From: Oceanicaulis sp. BBD 1991-10
GTDB lineage: Bacteria; Pseudomonadota; Alphaproteobacteria; Caulobacterales; Maricaulaceae
Direction: 5' to 3'
Assembly: GCA_001657295.1 (NCBI GenBank)
Contig: LYSW01000031.1
Coordinates: forward strand, 8,369 to 67,118
Length of the DNA stretch: 58,750 bases
Shown: in pieces, positions 17,067 to 25,036 of the stretch
Layout of the letters: each line of letters opens with the position of its first letter
Position numbering within the stretch: the first letter of the stretch is position 1
Position numbers and translations under genes: made by a program
The notes under the pieces: model-generated
What the model saw: the letters and a program-made list of their open reading frames with translations, nothing else
Database searches by the model: none
Told to the model about the DNA's origin: nothing

Positions 17067-18272
17067 ATGAGGATTGCGACCGCCATGACCCATTTCTCCA
17101 TCGATCGCCGCACCTTGCTCACCGGTCTGACTGCGACCGGGCTGACCCTGCCGGGCGCCGCCGCGAGTTTCGCCCGGAACGCCAGCGCGCAGGGCCGCAA
17201 GCTGGTTGTCATCATCCTGCGCGGCGCGATGGACGGTCTCGCCGCCCTGCCGCCGGTCGGCGAGCGTCGCTATCGCGAATTGCGCGGCGATCTGGCGCTC
17301 GCCGACGGATTGCCGGCCGACGGGCCCTTCGTTTTCCATCCGCGCCTTGACCATGTCGCGCGGCTCTATGCTCAGGGGCAGGCGCTGGTCCTGCCGGCGG
17401 TTGCAACGGATTACCGCGAGCGCTCCCATTTCGACGGCCAGGACCGGCTCGAAGCGGGTACGGTTGCGATCAGGGACGGGTGGTTGAACCGCGCCTTGTC
17501 GCTGATGGGTGATGCGGCGCCGGATGCGGTGGGGATCGGGCAGAGCCTTCCGCTGATCCTGCGCGGCCGCGCCCCCGCCTCCACATGGGCGCCGGCGGTT
17601 TTGCCGGGCGCCGACGATGACACGGTCGCGCGCTTGATGGACCTGTACGCCCGCGATTCGATGCTGGGACCAGCTTTGGCCATGGCGTTGGAGACCGATG
17701 AGGCGGCGTCCGCCATGGCGGAGAATATGGACGGCATGCGCGGCCTGGGCTCGCGCGGCGCCGGGCCTCAGGCCTATCGCATCATTGCGGAGGCCGCGGG
17801 CAATATCATGGCGGCGCCCGGCGGGCCGGATGTGGCGGTGGTGAGCCTGGATGGGTGGGACACCCATGTGCGCCAGGGCGGCGCCGAGGGCCAGCTCGCC
17901 AATCGCTTCCAGGGCCTGGATGAGGCGCTGGCCGTGCTTCAGGCGCGGATTGCGGCGCACTGGGACCGCGCCGCCGTGCTCGTGGTGACGGAGTTTGGCC
18001 GCACGGTTCGGGTCAACGGCGCCGGCGGGACCGATCACGGCACCGGCGCCGCCGCGCTGCTGCTGGGCGGCGCCGTTCGCGGCGGGCGCTTGGCCGGCGA
18101 CTGGCCCGGGCTTGACCGGCTCCATGAGGATCGCGACCTCATCCCGGCGACGGACCTGACCGCCTTGTTCAAAGGGGTGTTGATGGCGCATTGGGGGCTG
18201 GACCGCGGCGATCTGGATCGCACGGTCTTCCCGGCCAACCGGTCGGCGCCGCTGACAGGATTGCTGGTTTGA
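17067..18272 (+). CDS. DUF1501 family protein with Tat signal
   Basis: The 401-residue product carries a twin-arginine signal (DRRTLLTGLTATG) followed by AAASFARNASAQ, predicting export in folded form. DUF1501 proteins have an alkaline-phosphatase/sulfatase-like fold; seen here are LRGAMDGLAALP, SLDGWDTHVRQGG, VVTEFGRTVRVNG and GGTDHGTGAAALLLGG. The metal and activity are not known. An alternative start at ATG 17085 (MTHFSIDRR) would give a more usual Tat peptide length. Directly abuts the DUF1800 gene. Confidence 0.88.
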   Translation: MRIATAMTHFSIDRRTLLTGLTATGLTLPGAAASFARNASAQGRKLVVIILRGAMDGLAALPPVGERRYRELRGDLALADGLPADGPFVFHPRLDHVARLYAQGQALVLPAVATDYRERSHFDGQDRLEAGTVAIRDGWLNRALSLMGDAAPDAVGIGQSLPLILRGRAPASTWAPAVLPGADDDTVARLMDLYARDSMLGPALAMALETDEAASAMAENMDGMRGLGSRGAGPQAYRIIAEAAGNIMAAPGGPDVAVVSLDGWDTHVRQGGAEGQLANRFQGLDEALAVLQARIAAHWDRAAVLVVTEFGRTVRVNGAGGTDHGTGAAALLLGGAVRGGRLAGDWPGLDRLHEDRDLIPATDLTALFKGVLMAHWGLDRGDLDRTVFPANRSAPLTGLLV

Positions 18273-18475
18273 CCGCGCGGCCTTCGCAGGGTGCGAGGCC
18301 GGGCGGGTCTCGGCGCATCGCAGCGTCCGGTCCTGAATCAAATTCTAATGGGCCGCACACCGAGCCTTAAGCATCCCATGCCTATAACCGTCCCGTAATC
18401 GGACGGAACCGGCCGTTCACAGAGCGGAAAACCGCCAGGTCGGGAATGCGTCCATCCAGAACGGGTGGTGGGAAT

Positions 18476-19342
18476 ATGTTTCAGATCGTCGGCATTATTG
18501 TCGTCTTCGCCATGGTGTTCGGCGGCTTTACGCTCGCCGGCGGCAAATTCGACATCATTATCCAGGCCTTGCCGTTTGAACTGATGATGATCGGCGGCGC
18601 GGCGACGGGCGCCTTCCTCATCGGCAATTCGCTTAAGACGATCACCAAGACCTTGGGTGATTTCGGCAAGCTGATCAGCGGTTCAAAGTGGAAGCAGCAA
18701 GACTATGTCGATCTGCTCACGCTCCTGTTCCAGCTGACCAAGACGATGAAGACCAAGGGCGTCATCGCCCTGGAGTCCCATATCGAAAAGCCGCACGAAA
18801 GCTCGATCTTCTCGGCCTACCCGCGCATCCTCAAAGACCATTTCGCGGTCGATTTCATCTGCGACACGCTGCGCATGATGACCATGAATCTGGAAGACCC
18901 GCACCAGGTCGAGGACGCGATGGAACAGCAGCTGGAAAAGCACCATCACGAGGCCGCCGGGCCGGCGCATGCCCTGCAGACCATGGCGGACGGCCTTCCC
19001 GCGCTCGGCATCGTCGCGGCGGTGCTGGGCATCATCAAGACCATGGGCGCGATCGACTCGCCTCCGACCGTTCTGGGCAAGAAGATCGGCGGCGCGCTGG
19101 TGGGCACCTTCCTGGGCGTGTTCCTGGCCTACGGCCTGGTCGGCCCGATCGCCGCGCGTCTCAATCAGGTCTATGAGGAAGAAGGCGTCTTCTACAAGAT
19201 CATCCAGGCGGTGCTGGTGGCGCATCTGCATGGCAACGCCGCCCAGATCTCCGTCGAGATCGGCCGGGGCAACGTGCCCAGCGCCTTCCAGCCGAGCTTC
19301 TCGGAACTCGAAGACGCGGTCTCAAACGCGCCGACGCTCTAA
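18476..19342 (+). CDS. motA: Flagellar motor stator protein MotA
   Basis: MotA forms, with MotB, the proton-driven stator of the flagellar motor. The 288-residue protein has two N-terminal helices (FQIVGIIVVFAMVFGGF and an ELMMIGGAATGAFLIGN segment), a large cytoplasmic loop, and two C-terminal helices including GLPALGIVAAVLGIIKTMG and GTFLGVFLAYGLVGP with the conserved prolines. The start is placed at MFQIVGI; the open frame extends 30 bases upstream. MotB and other flagellar genes are not nearby, as in Caulobacter, where motA and motB are separate. Confidence 0.95.
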   Translation: MFQIVGIIVVFAMVFGGFTLAGGKFDIIIQALPFELMMIGGAATGAFLIGNSLKTITKTLGDFGKLISGSKWKQQDYVDLLTLLFQLTKTMKTKGVIALESHIEKPHESSIFSAYPRILKDHFAVDFICDTLRMMTMNLEDPHQVEDAMEQQLEKHHHEAAGPAHALQTMADGLPALGIVAAVLGIIKTMGAIDSPPTVLGKKIGGALVGTFLGVFLAYGLVGPIAARLNQVYEEEGVFYKIIQAVLVAHLHGNAAQISVEIGRGNVPSAFQPSFSELEDAVSNAPTL

Positions 19343-19371
19343 AACAAGACCCAACACGGGGTTCGTGCCGG

Positions 19372-19405
19372 GCCGCTCCGCTTCGCGGGGCGGCTCGTTC
19401 TTTTT
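19372..19405 (+). terminator. Rho-independent terminator after motA
   Basis: A ten-pair stem (GCCGCTCCGC at 19372-19381 with GCGGGGCGGC at 19385-19394, one G-U pair, TTC loop) is followed by a T-rich tract at 19398-19405. It lies 30 bases after the motA stop codon and suggests motA is a single-gene transcript. Confidence 0.8.
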
Positions 19406-19473
19406 CGGCCGGTCAGCCGAGACGGCGCCCGCCCGCCGCTTGAAAGCCGCGGCCGGCTTTGGCATGGCGGGGC

Positions 19474-21336
19474 ATGGCCGATTTCGATCCATTTCTGCTC
19501 AAACGCCCGCACGCCGACCTGGTCTGGCGGGACGGCGGCCCGATTTCGCAGCACTCCGGCGACATCTACTTCTCCGCCGAAAACGGGTTGGAGGAGACTC
19601 GCGCGGTCTTTCTGGCGGGTGCGGGATTTCCCGAACGGTTCAATAGAGACCTGACGGTCGTCGCCGAGCTCGGATTTGGCGCTGGTCTGAACTTCCTGGC
19701 GCTCTGGCAGATGTTCAATCAGCATGCCCCGGCGCAGTCCCGGCTGCATTTCGTCAGCGTCGAAGGCTGGCCGGTGCGCCGGGCGGATGCGGAGCGGGCG
19801 TTATCCGCCTTCCCGAAGCTGGAGACGCTTCGACATGCGCTGCTTGAGGCCTGGCCCTCGCCGCACAAAGGCGCGCACCGCCGAATCTTCGACGACGGCC
19901 GCGTGGTGCTGACCGTGTTCCACGACGAGGCCGAGGCGGCGCTGTCCCAGATGGAGCTGACCGCCGACGCCTGGTTCCTGGATGGTTTTGCGCCGGCGAA
20001 AAATCCGGATATGTGGTCGCCGGCGCTATTCTCCCACATCGCGCGCCTGTCCAAGTCCGGCGCGCCGGCCGCCACCTTCACTGTCGCCGGAATTGTCCGG
20101 CGCGGGCTTGCGGAGGCCGGATTCAGCGTCAGGAAACAGCCGGGCTTTGGACGCAAGCGCGAAAGGCTGGAGGCGGTTTTCGAGGGCATGGACTCGCCGG
20201 AAAGCCTGAACGGCCTGGCGCCCCCGGCCGCGGTTTCCGGACCGATTGCGGTTATCGGCGGCGGAATTGCAGGGGCGAGCCTTGTTGAGGCGTTCGCGCA
20301 GCGAGGCCGCGCGGTGACCGTATTCGCAGAGGGCGGATGGGCGAGCGGCGCATCGGGAGCGCCGGCCGGCTTGCTGACCCCGCGGCTGGAAGCGGCGGAC
20401 CGGCCCCATAACCGCGCCTTGCTGGCTGCGTTCGACTTCGCGGCATGGCGCCTGCGCGGCCTGGACCTGCTCGGCGCCGGCGTTTTGAGATGCGCCAGGG
20501 ATGCGGCCGGCCAGGACCGGTTGCGCCGATTGGCCGAACAACTCGACGCGCGTTTCAGCTGGCGCGACCGCGCTGATCCGGGGGCCTCCGGCCTGTGGAT
20601 GAGCGAGGCGGGTCAGTTTGATCCCGCCGCCGTCGTGCGCGCGCTGGCCGCCGGTCATGAACCGGCCGGCGCCAAAGTCGTGTCGATCGCCAAGCATGAA
20701 GAGGCTTGGACGCTGACGCTTCAGGATGGGACGGTCCATAGACCGTTTGCGGCCGTCATTTGCGCCGGCGGGCACGCCGGATCGAGCCTGACGCCCGGCT
20801 TGCTCGAGCCGACTTCAGGACATGTCGCCGTGTTCGCCGGCGAGGGGGAGCTGGCCACGCCGGTCGCGTGGGGCGGGTATGCGGCGCCGATGCCGGCCAA
20901 CGGGCGGCTGGTGGGCGCCACCCATGTCAAGAACGCATGCCCCGGCGCGGCGGATGACGCGGCGGCGGAGTTGCGCCGGACCGCAGCCGAAGCGCCGGTC
21001 TCATTGACCCTTGGCGCGCTTCGCGAGATCTGGGGCGGCGTCAGGGCGGCGAGCCCGGACCGGCTCCCGCTGTGCGGCCGGTCTCCGGGGCCGCGATTTA
21101 ACGCGCGATGGCGAGAAACCGCGCGGCGCGGCTCAGCGCCGGATCGCATCCTCGATGATCTTGACGGGCCGCTCGTCCTCGGCGGTTTCGGGGCGCGCGG
21201 TTTCGCTCACGCGCCCCTGCTCGCCGAGCATCTCGTCAGCGTCCTGTGCGGCGAGCCCGGCGCCCTCGAGCACGGCGGGCTGCAGGCGCTGCACCCGGCC
21301 CGCCTGGCCTGGCGCGCTTTGCGGCGCGGCGCCTGA
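19474..21336 (+). CDS. mnmC: Bifunctional tRNA wobble-uridine modification enzyme MnmC
   Basis: MnmC completes the mnm5(s2)U34 modification of tRNA: an FAD domain removes the carboxymethyl group and a methyltransferase domain adds the final methyl. The 620-residue protein has the N-terminal SAM domain (VAELGFGAGLNFLALW; WFLDGFAPAKNPDMW) and, from about residue 255, an FAD-binding oxidoreductase domain beginning IAVIGGGIAGASLVEAF and ending with VLGGFGARGFAHAPLLAEHL. The start MADFDPF was chosen as typical of the family. Length and domain order match the usual fused form. Confidence 0.93.
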   Translation: MADFDPFLLKRPHADLVWRDGGPISQHSGDIYFSAENGLEETRAVFLAGAGFPERFNRDLTVVAELGFGAGLNFLALWQMFNQHAPAQSRLHFVSVEGWPVRRADAERALSAFPKLETLRHALLEAWPSPHKGAHRRIFDDGRVVLTVFHDEAEAALSQMELTADAWFLDGFAPAKNPDMWSPALFSHIARLSKSGAPAATFTVAGIVRRGLAEAGFSVRKQPGFGRKRERLEAVFEGMDSPESLNGLAPPAAVSGPIAVIGGGIAGASLVEAFAQRGRAVTVFAEGGWASGASGAPAGLLTPRLEAADRPHNRALLAAFDFAAWRLRGLDLLGAGVLRCARDAAGQDRLRRLAEQLDARFSWRDRADPGASGLWMSEAGQFDPAAVVRALAAGHEPAGAKVVSIAKHEEAWTLTLQDGTVHRPFAAVICAGGHAGSSLTPGLLEPTSGHVAVFAGEGELATPVAWGGYAAPMPANGRLVGATHVKNACPGAADDAAAELRRTAAEAPVSLTLGALREIWGGVRAASPDRLPLCGRSPGPRFNARWRETARRGSAPDRILDDLDGPLVLGGFGARGFAHAPLLAEHLVSVLCGEPGALEHGGLQALHPARLAWRALRRGA

Positions 21337-21558
21337 CAGGAACGGCGCCCGGAATTCCAGAACGGGGCAGCCGCGCCGCAGGCAATGATCCGCGTCGACG
21401 CCGACCGGCGCAGCGCCGCCGACCGACACGATGACTGGGCCGACCTGCATCTCCAGGGCGGGCGCTTCGCGCGGGGCGTAAGGCCGCAATGAAGCCGAAA
21501 CCAGAAGCGCGGCCGCCAGAGCCAGAATGGCGATGAGGAGGGCGTTTGGAGCGGACAT
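21133..21558 (-). CDS. Possible membrane-anchored unknown protein, antisense to the mnmC 3' end
   Basis: The frame encodes 141 residues starting MSAPNALLIAILALAAALLV, a good single membrane anchor, followed by a Pro/Ala-rich segment with a Cys pair (DHCLRRGCP) and an acidic C-terminal tail. Its last 204 bases lie antisense inside mnmC, whose conserved C-terminus is certainly coding. The part outside mnmC (21337-21558) has no other explanation. No clear ribosome-binding site is present, so this is tentative; the gene could be shorter or absent. Confidence 0.35.
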   Translation of the reverse strand: MSAPNALLIAILALAAALLVSASLRPYAPREAPALEMQVGPVIVSVGGAAPVGVDADHCLRRGCPVLEFRAPFLSGAAPQSAPGQAGRVQRLQPAVLEGAGLAAQDADEMLGEQGRVSETARPETAEDERPVKIIEDAIRR

Positions 21559-21678
21559 CGGGCACGAGCTCTGGCTTGGTTCGACCTTTCTTAGATGCCG
21601 CACGGGCATGGATTGGATGCGGTATGCGATTTGCGATGCGGACATTGAACAGCAATGCGCTGGAGCAAATCGGGACTC

Positions 21679-22545
21679 ATGACCGCTCACACGCCCTTCG
21701 ACCCGCTTATTCAGGCCGACTCAACGGCGCTCGACGCCGATTGGCGCGGCGCAGATCGCCGCCGCTCCGCGCGCCATATCTGGTTCCTCAATTCCGCCTT
21801 TGACCGGATCGGGTTCGACACTGCGGTCAAGCGCATCTCCGACAGAGACCCGAAGCAGGCTTTCGCCTTCGTCGTCACGCCGAATGTGGACCATCTGGTC
21901 CGGCTTCGCCGGGATGGCGTGCTGGCGCCGCTCTACGCCCAGGCCTGGCTGACCGTGTGCGACAGCCGCGTGCTGGAATTGATCGCCTCCATTTCCGGTG
22001 AGGCGGTCGACGTGACCCCGGGCTCGGATCTGACCGAGCATTTGTTCGAGACGACGATCACGCCGGACGAGCCGATCACGATCATCGGCGGCGACCAGGC
22101 TGTCATCGATGGCCTGAAGGCGCGCTACGGGCTGACCGATGTGCGCTGGCATGAGCCGCCCATGGGCCTGCGCCATAAGCCCGAAGCGATCGCAGAATGC
22201 GCCGCCTTCATCGCCGACAATCCGTCACGCTTCGTTTTTCTCTGCGTCGGCTCGCCACAACAGGAGCTGGTCGCGGAAGCCTGCCTCAATCGCGGCGATT
22301 GCACCGGCGTCGGCCTGTGCGTCGGCGCCTCGCTCGACTTTCTTTCCGGTCAGGCCCGCCGCGCTCCCAAATGGATCCGCCGCGCCCGGCTGGAATGGTT
22401 GCATCGGCTGGCCGAAGAGCCGCGGCGCATGTGGAAGCGCTATCTTCTGGACGGACCGAAGATCGCTTTCCTGTGGTGGGAGTGGCGCAAAGCACGGGCG
22501 AAATTGCGCCGCTATGAGCGCGAGCTGGAGAAGGCGCTCTTCTAA
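21679..22545 (+). CDS. WecG/TagA/CpsF family glycosyltransferase (GT26)
   Basis: GT26 enzymes transfer a sugar such as N-acetylmannosaminuronic acid or glucose onto a lipid-linked acceptor during polysaccharide synthesis. The 288-residue protein has FVVTPNVDHLVRLRRD, WLTVCDSRVLE, the PGSDLTEHL segment, ITIIGGD, VGSPQQELVAEA, and a C-terminal GQARRAPKWIRRARLEWLHRL followed by a basic helix that attaches to the membrane. The start is taken at MTAHTPF; another ATG lies 24 bases upstream. It stands alone, far from the sugar-nucleotide genes of this window, so its polymer is unknown (holdfast or exopolysaccharide are guesses). Confidence 0.88.
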   Translation: MTAHTPFDPLIQADSTALDADWRGADRRRSARHIWFLNSAFDRIGFDTAVKRISDRDPKQAFAFVVTPNVDHLVRLRRDGVLAPLYAQAWLTVCDSRVLELIASISGEAVDVTPGSDLTEHLFETTITPDEPITIIGGDQAVIDGLKARYGLTDVRWHEPPMGLRHKPEAIAECAAFIADNPSRFVFLCVGSPQQELVAEACLNRGDCTGVGLCVGASLDFLSGQARRAPKWIRRARLEWLHRLAEEPRRMWKRYLLDGPKIAFLWWEWRKARAKLRRYERELEKALF

Positions 22546-22742
22546 CCGAATCGCCGAACCCTCAGCTTTCGCGCGAAAAAATTTCACCTATTTGTCTGCT
22601 GAATTCGGCCGGGTTCTCGCGAGGGGGTGACCGGTTGCGCCGCACAACCAAAAATGAGTACGTTCACCCAATCGTATTCTTTAAGTCTGAACAGTGAGTT
22701 GGTTGATTCGATTTACGAGGGCAGCAGGGCGGGTGACTCATC

Positions 22743-23117
22743 ATGCAATTGAACGCAATTGAGCCGGTGGACGGTGGTGTGACCCTGGCGGTCATGGAGG
22801 GCGCGCTGGAACGCGCGACGCGACGCGCAAGTTATAAGGCCGTCGCGAACGCGGTCGCGAAAGCGGGCGGCGGCGGTCTGTTGATCGATAAGAGCCGCTT
22901 GGCGCAGTCGGGCGAATTCGACATCGATTATGGAGACTGGGACCATGATGACATCGCCGCCGATCTTAAGGCGGCCGGCGTCGGCAAGATCGCGGTCGTG
23001 GATGCAGGCCGCGACGATTTGTCGGGATATCTGGTGATGGCGCTGCGGCGTTGCGGCATCGCGGTTTTCACCGCACCCGATTTCAGATCAGCGCTCGCCT
23101 GGTTGAGATCTGAATAG
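22743..23117 (+). CDS. Small protein, possibly SpoIIAA/STAS-like
   Basis: A 124-residue soluble protein. The pattern of the second half (VGKIAVVDAG, an amphipathic helix, CGIAVFTAPDFRSALAWL) resembles SpoIIAA-like STAS proteins, in which the last helix often ends with Ala-Leu/x-Trp-Leu. This is a weak, pattern-based reading. The 197 bases before it are comparatively AT-rich and include the palindrome TTTCGCGCGAAA at 22567-22578 and probably its promoter. Confidence 0.5.
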   Translation: MQLNAIEPVDGGVTLAVMEGALERATRRASYKAVANAVAKAGGGGLLIDKSRLAQSGEFDIDYGDWDHDDIAADLKAAGVGKIAVVDAGRDDLSGYLVMALRRCGIAVFTAPDFRSALAWLRSE

Positions 23118-23308
23118 GCGAGGATCGCGTTCGTCCCGATGTGATTCTGAGCGCGTCTACCCGGCGGTGGGCTGGATTCCCAATTCGCGGCGGGGTGGAG
23201 CGAGGGGGCGCCTCAATGCCTGTCGTTCGCCAGTCCCGGCGCCGATCTCGAACGGTTGCAGCCTGTCCAGGTGCGCAGCGCGCCACCGCATGAGGAGGGA
23301 CCGGAAAA

Positions 23309-23385
<77 letters not shown>

Positions 23386-23645
23386 TCAAGGACTTAGCGC
23401 CCTTAAGACGGCCTGACTGGCGCGAAACGGGCGCGAGCGGCCTTTGAGAGGTGGGTATTAGGACTTCGGCTAAGAGACTGTCAATCGCGATCACTGCGCT
23501 GGCGAAGTTGCGCCTGGTCGTCGCTGCAGCGACGTGACCGCCGTGATTCTATTCGCTCTGTGATCGGTTCGAGTCGCCAGGCTTGGAGCGTCGCCGCGAA
23601 CCGCTTTAGCGTGCAGGGGCTGATTTGTGGGCGCCGGAGGCGGCA

Positions 23646-24824
23646 ATGCTGGTTCGATCACTCAGGAAACAGGTGCGCCTGCTCCTGATGCTGGCCCGCT
23701 TCTATGTTCGAAGAAGGGGAACGTTCTTCCCCTTTGCTGCGCGCGCCGCCAGACCTGATCGAATCGACTTCGCGGCAGGTCTGTTCGCCACCTTCCTGTC
23801 CCTGACGGTGCTCATGAATGCACTATTCGTCGCTGGTACAGGCCAGCCGCTGCTGTCGGATGGAACTCCGGACTGGGATCCGCCGCCCAGGACCATCAAT
23901 GGACGACTTCATCAGCCAAGGCTGATCGACCAGATCGCGCTGGACTATGTGATCGGTCCAAGCGGCGGCCTGGAAGCGGATATCGGGGTCACTCAAATTG
24001 AATTGCTGCAGGGCCCCCTGTCCCTATTCGACGATACCGAGCCTGTGGGCGAAGGCGGCGGCGGCGCGTGCATACACATAGCGGATCAACGGCTCTTGCG
24101 CGTATCGAGTGCGGCACCACAGCCTCTCGCCGAGCAATCCGGCGCTTCTTCATCTTTCTTCGCGAAGCCGAATATTGAGGAGATGCGGGCGGCGTGTGAG
24201 GCGGCGGAGGGGCCCTTCTATATCCGAGTCGCGACCCCAAACCGGATCGAGATCGAATATAGCGAGGGTTTCGACGCAGACCGGGCTCGGTTCCCGCCAT
24301 TTAATTGGGCGTCCAGGGAAGGCCGCCTCACCATCATCGAGCGCAGCTGCCTCCATTTCGGGCTGTACGCCACATGCATGCAGGGCGCGACGCTCTCGGA
24401 TTTTTCGAGCTCCGTCTTATTCATCTGCCTGATATTCAGCTATGTTTTGACGATCGGGCTCACATCGAAAGCCTATTATGCGCTGCTACGGGCGCCGCCA
24501 GGCCGCAATCCGTTGATCGGCCATATCGCCGGAACGAGCCTGGTGTTCATCCTTTGGATGGTCGCCGTATTTCCGCTGCTGGTGCTGCTGGATGATTTCG
24601 AGATGGCCAACATCGTGGTGACGTGCGTGTCCGCGATTCTGTTTCTCGGCCATATCGCGAACATCAATCGCCTTGTGCATCAGGGCCGCGGGTGGCCTGT
24701 CTGGAAACACGCGTTTTCCATATCCGGCCTGCTCATCGCCTTCTTTGTTTTCGGCGCCGTGGTGTTCTGGCCGTCAACGCTGGTTGTTCTGATTTTCTTG
24801 GAATCCTTGACCTACTTGCTCTGA
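23646..24824 (+). CDS. Unknown polytopic membrane protein with large non-cytoplasmic domain
   Basis: I do not recognise this 392-residue protein. ATG 23646 is preceded by GGAGG six bases upstream; a TTG at 23625 is less likely. It begins with a basic cytoplasmic end and one helix (about FAAGLFATFLSLTVLMNALFV), then about 190 polar residues that probably face the periplasm and contain several Cys (ACIHIADQ, RAACEAAEG, RSCLHFGLYATCM), then four C-terminal helices. The architecture could suit a sensor or a Yip1-like membrane protein, but no motif supports either. It stands between tRNA-Val and the TonB receptor gene. Confidence 0.6.
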   Translation: MLVRSLRKQVRLLLMLARFYVRRRGTFFPFAARAARPDRIDFAAGLFATFLSLTVLMNALFVAGTGQPLLSDGTPDWDPPPRTINGRLHQPRLIDQIALDYVIGPSGGLEADIGVTQIELLQGPLSLFDDTEPVGEGGGGACIHIADQRLLRVSSAAPQPLAEQSGASSSFFAKPNIEEMRAACEAAEGPFYIRVATPNRIEIEYSEGFDADRARFPPFNWASREGRLTIIERSCLHFGLYATCMQGATLSDFSSSVLFICLIFSYVLTIGLTSKAYYALLRAPPGRNPLIGHIAGTSLVFILWMVAVFPLLVLLDDFEMANIVVTCVSAILFLGHIANINRLVHQGRGWPVWKHAFSISGLLIAFFVFGAVVFWPSTLVVLIFLESLTYLL

Positions 24825-24991
24825 TCGAGCCCGGCGCCGGTCAGCACAAAGGCGGCGATCCGCCCAATTATGGCTTTTCTGCAACATTGATTTTGCAAAG
24901 GCTGTTAAGTGCGCCTCCGCGCACACACTTCGCCTTTACGAGGGTGTCATCTTCTCGCCATAGTCCCGCTCGAGTGCGGCTCGACCGTGCT

Positions 24992-25011
24992 GACGCCGCC
25001 AGTGTGGCGTC
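24992..25011 (+). promoter_or_regulatory. Leader hairpin upstream of the TonB-dependent receptor
   Basis: GACGCC (24992-24997) pairs with GGCGTC (25006-25011), leaving an 8-base loop, about 25 bases before the start codon. It may be a 5' leader structure of the mRNA or a protein-binding site. Nothing else supports a specific role. Confidence 0.3.
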
Positions 25012-25036
25012 GAAAGAACGATCCAAAACAAGGGGA

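Noticed and set aside
16548-18341. 597-codon minus-strand frame across the DUF1800/DUF1501 genes
   Set aside because: Arg/Gln/Gly-rich shadow product without motifs; both plus-strand genes are well supported.
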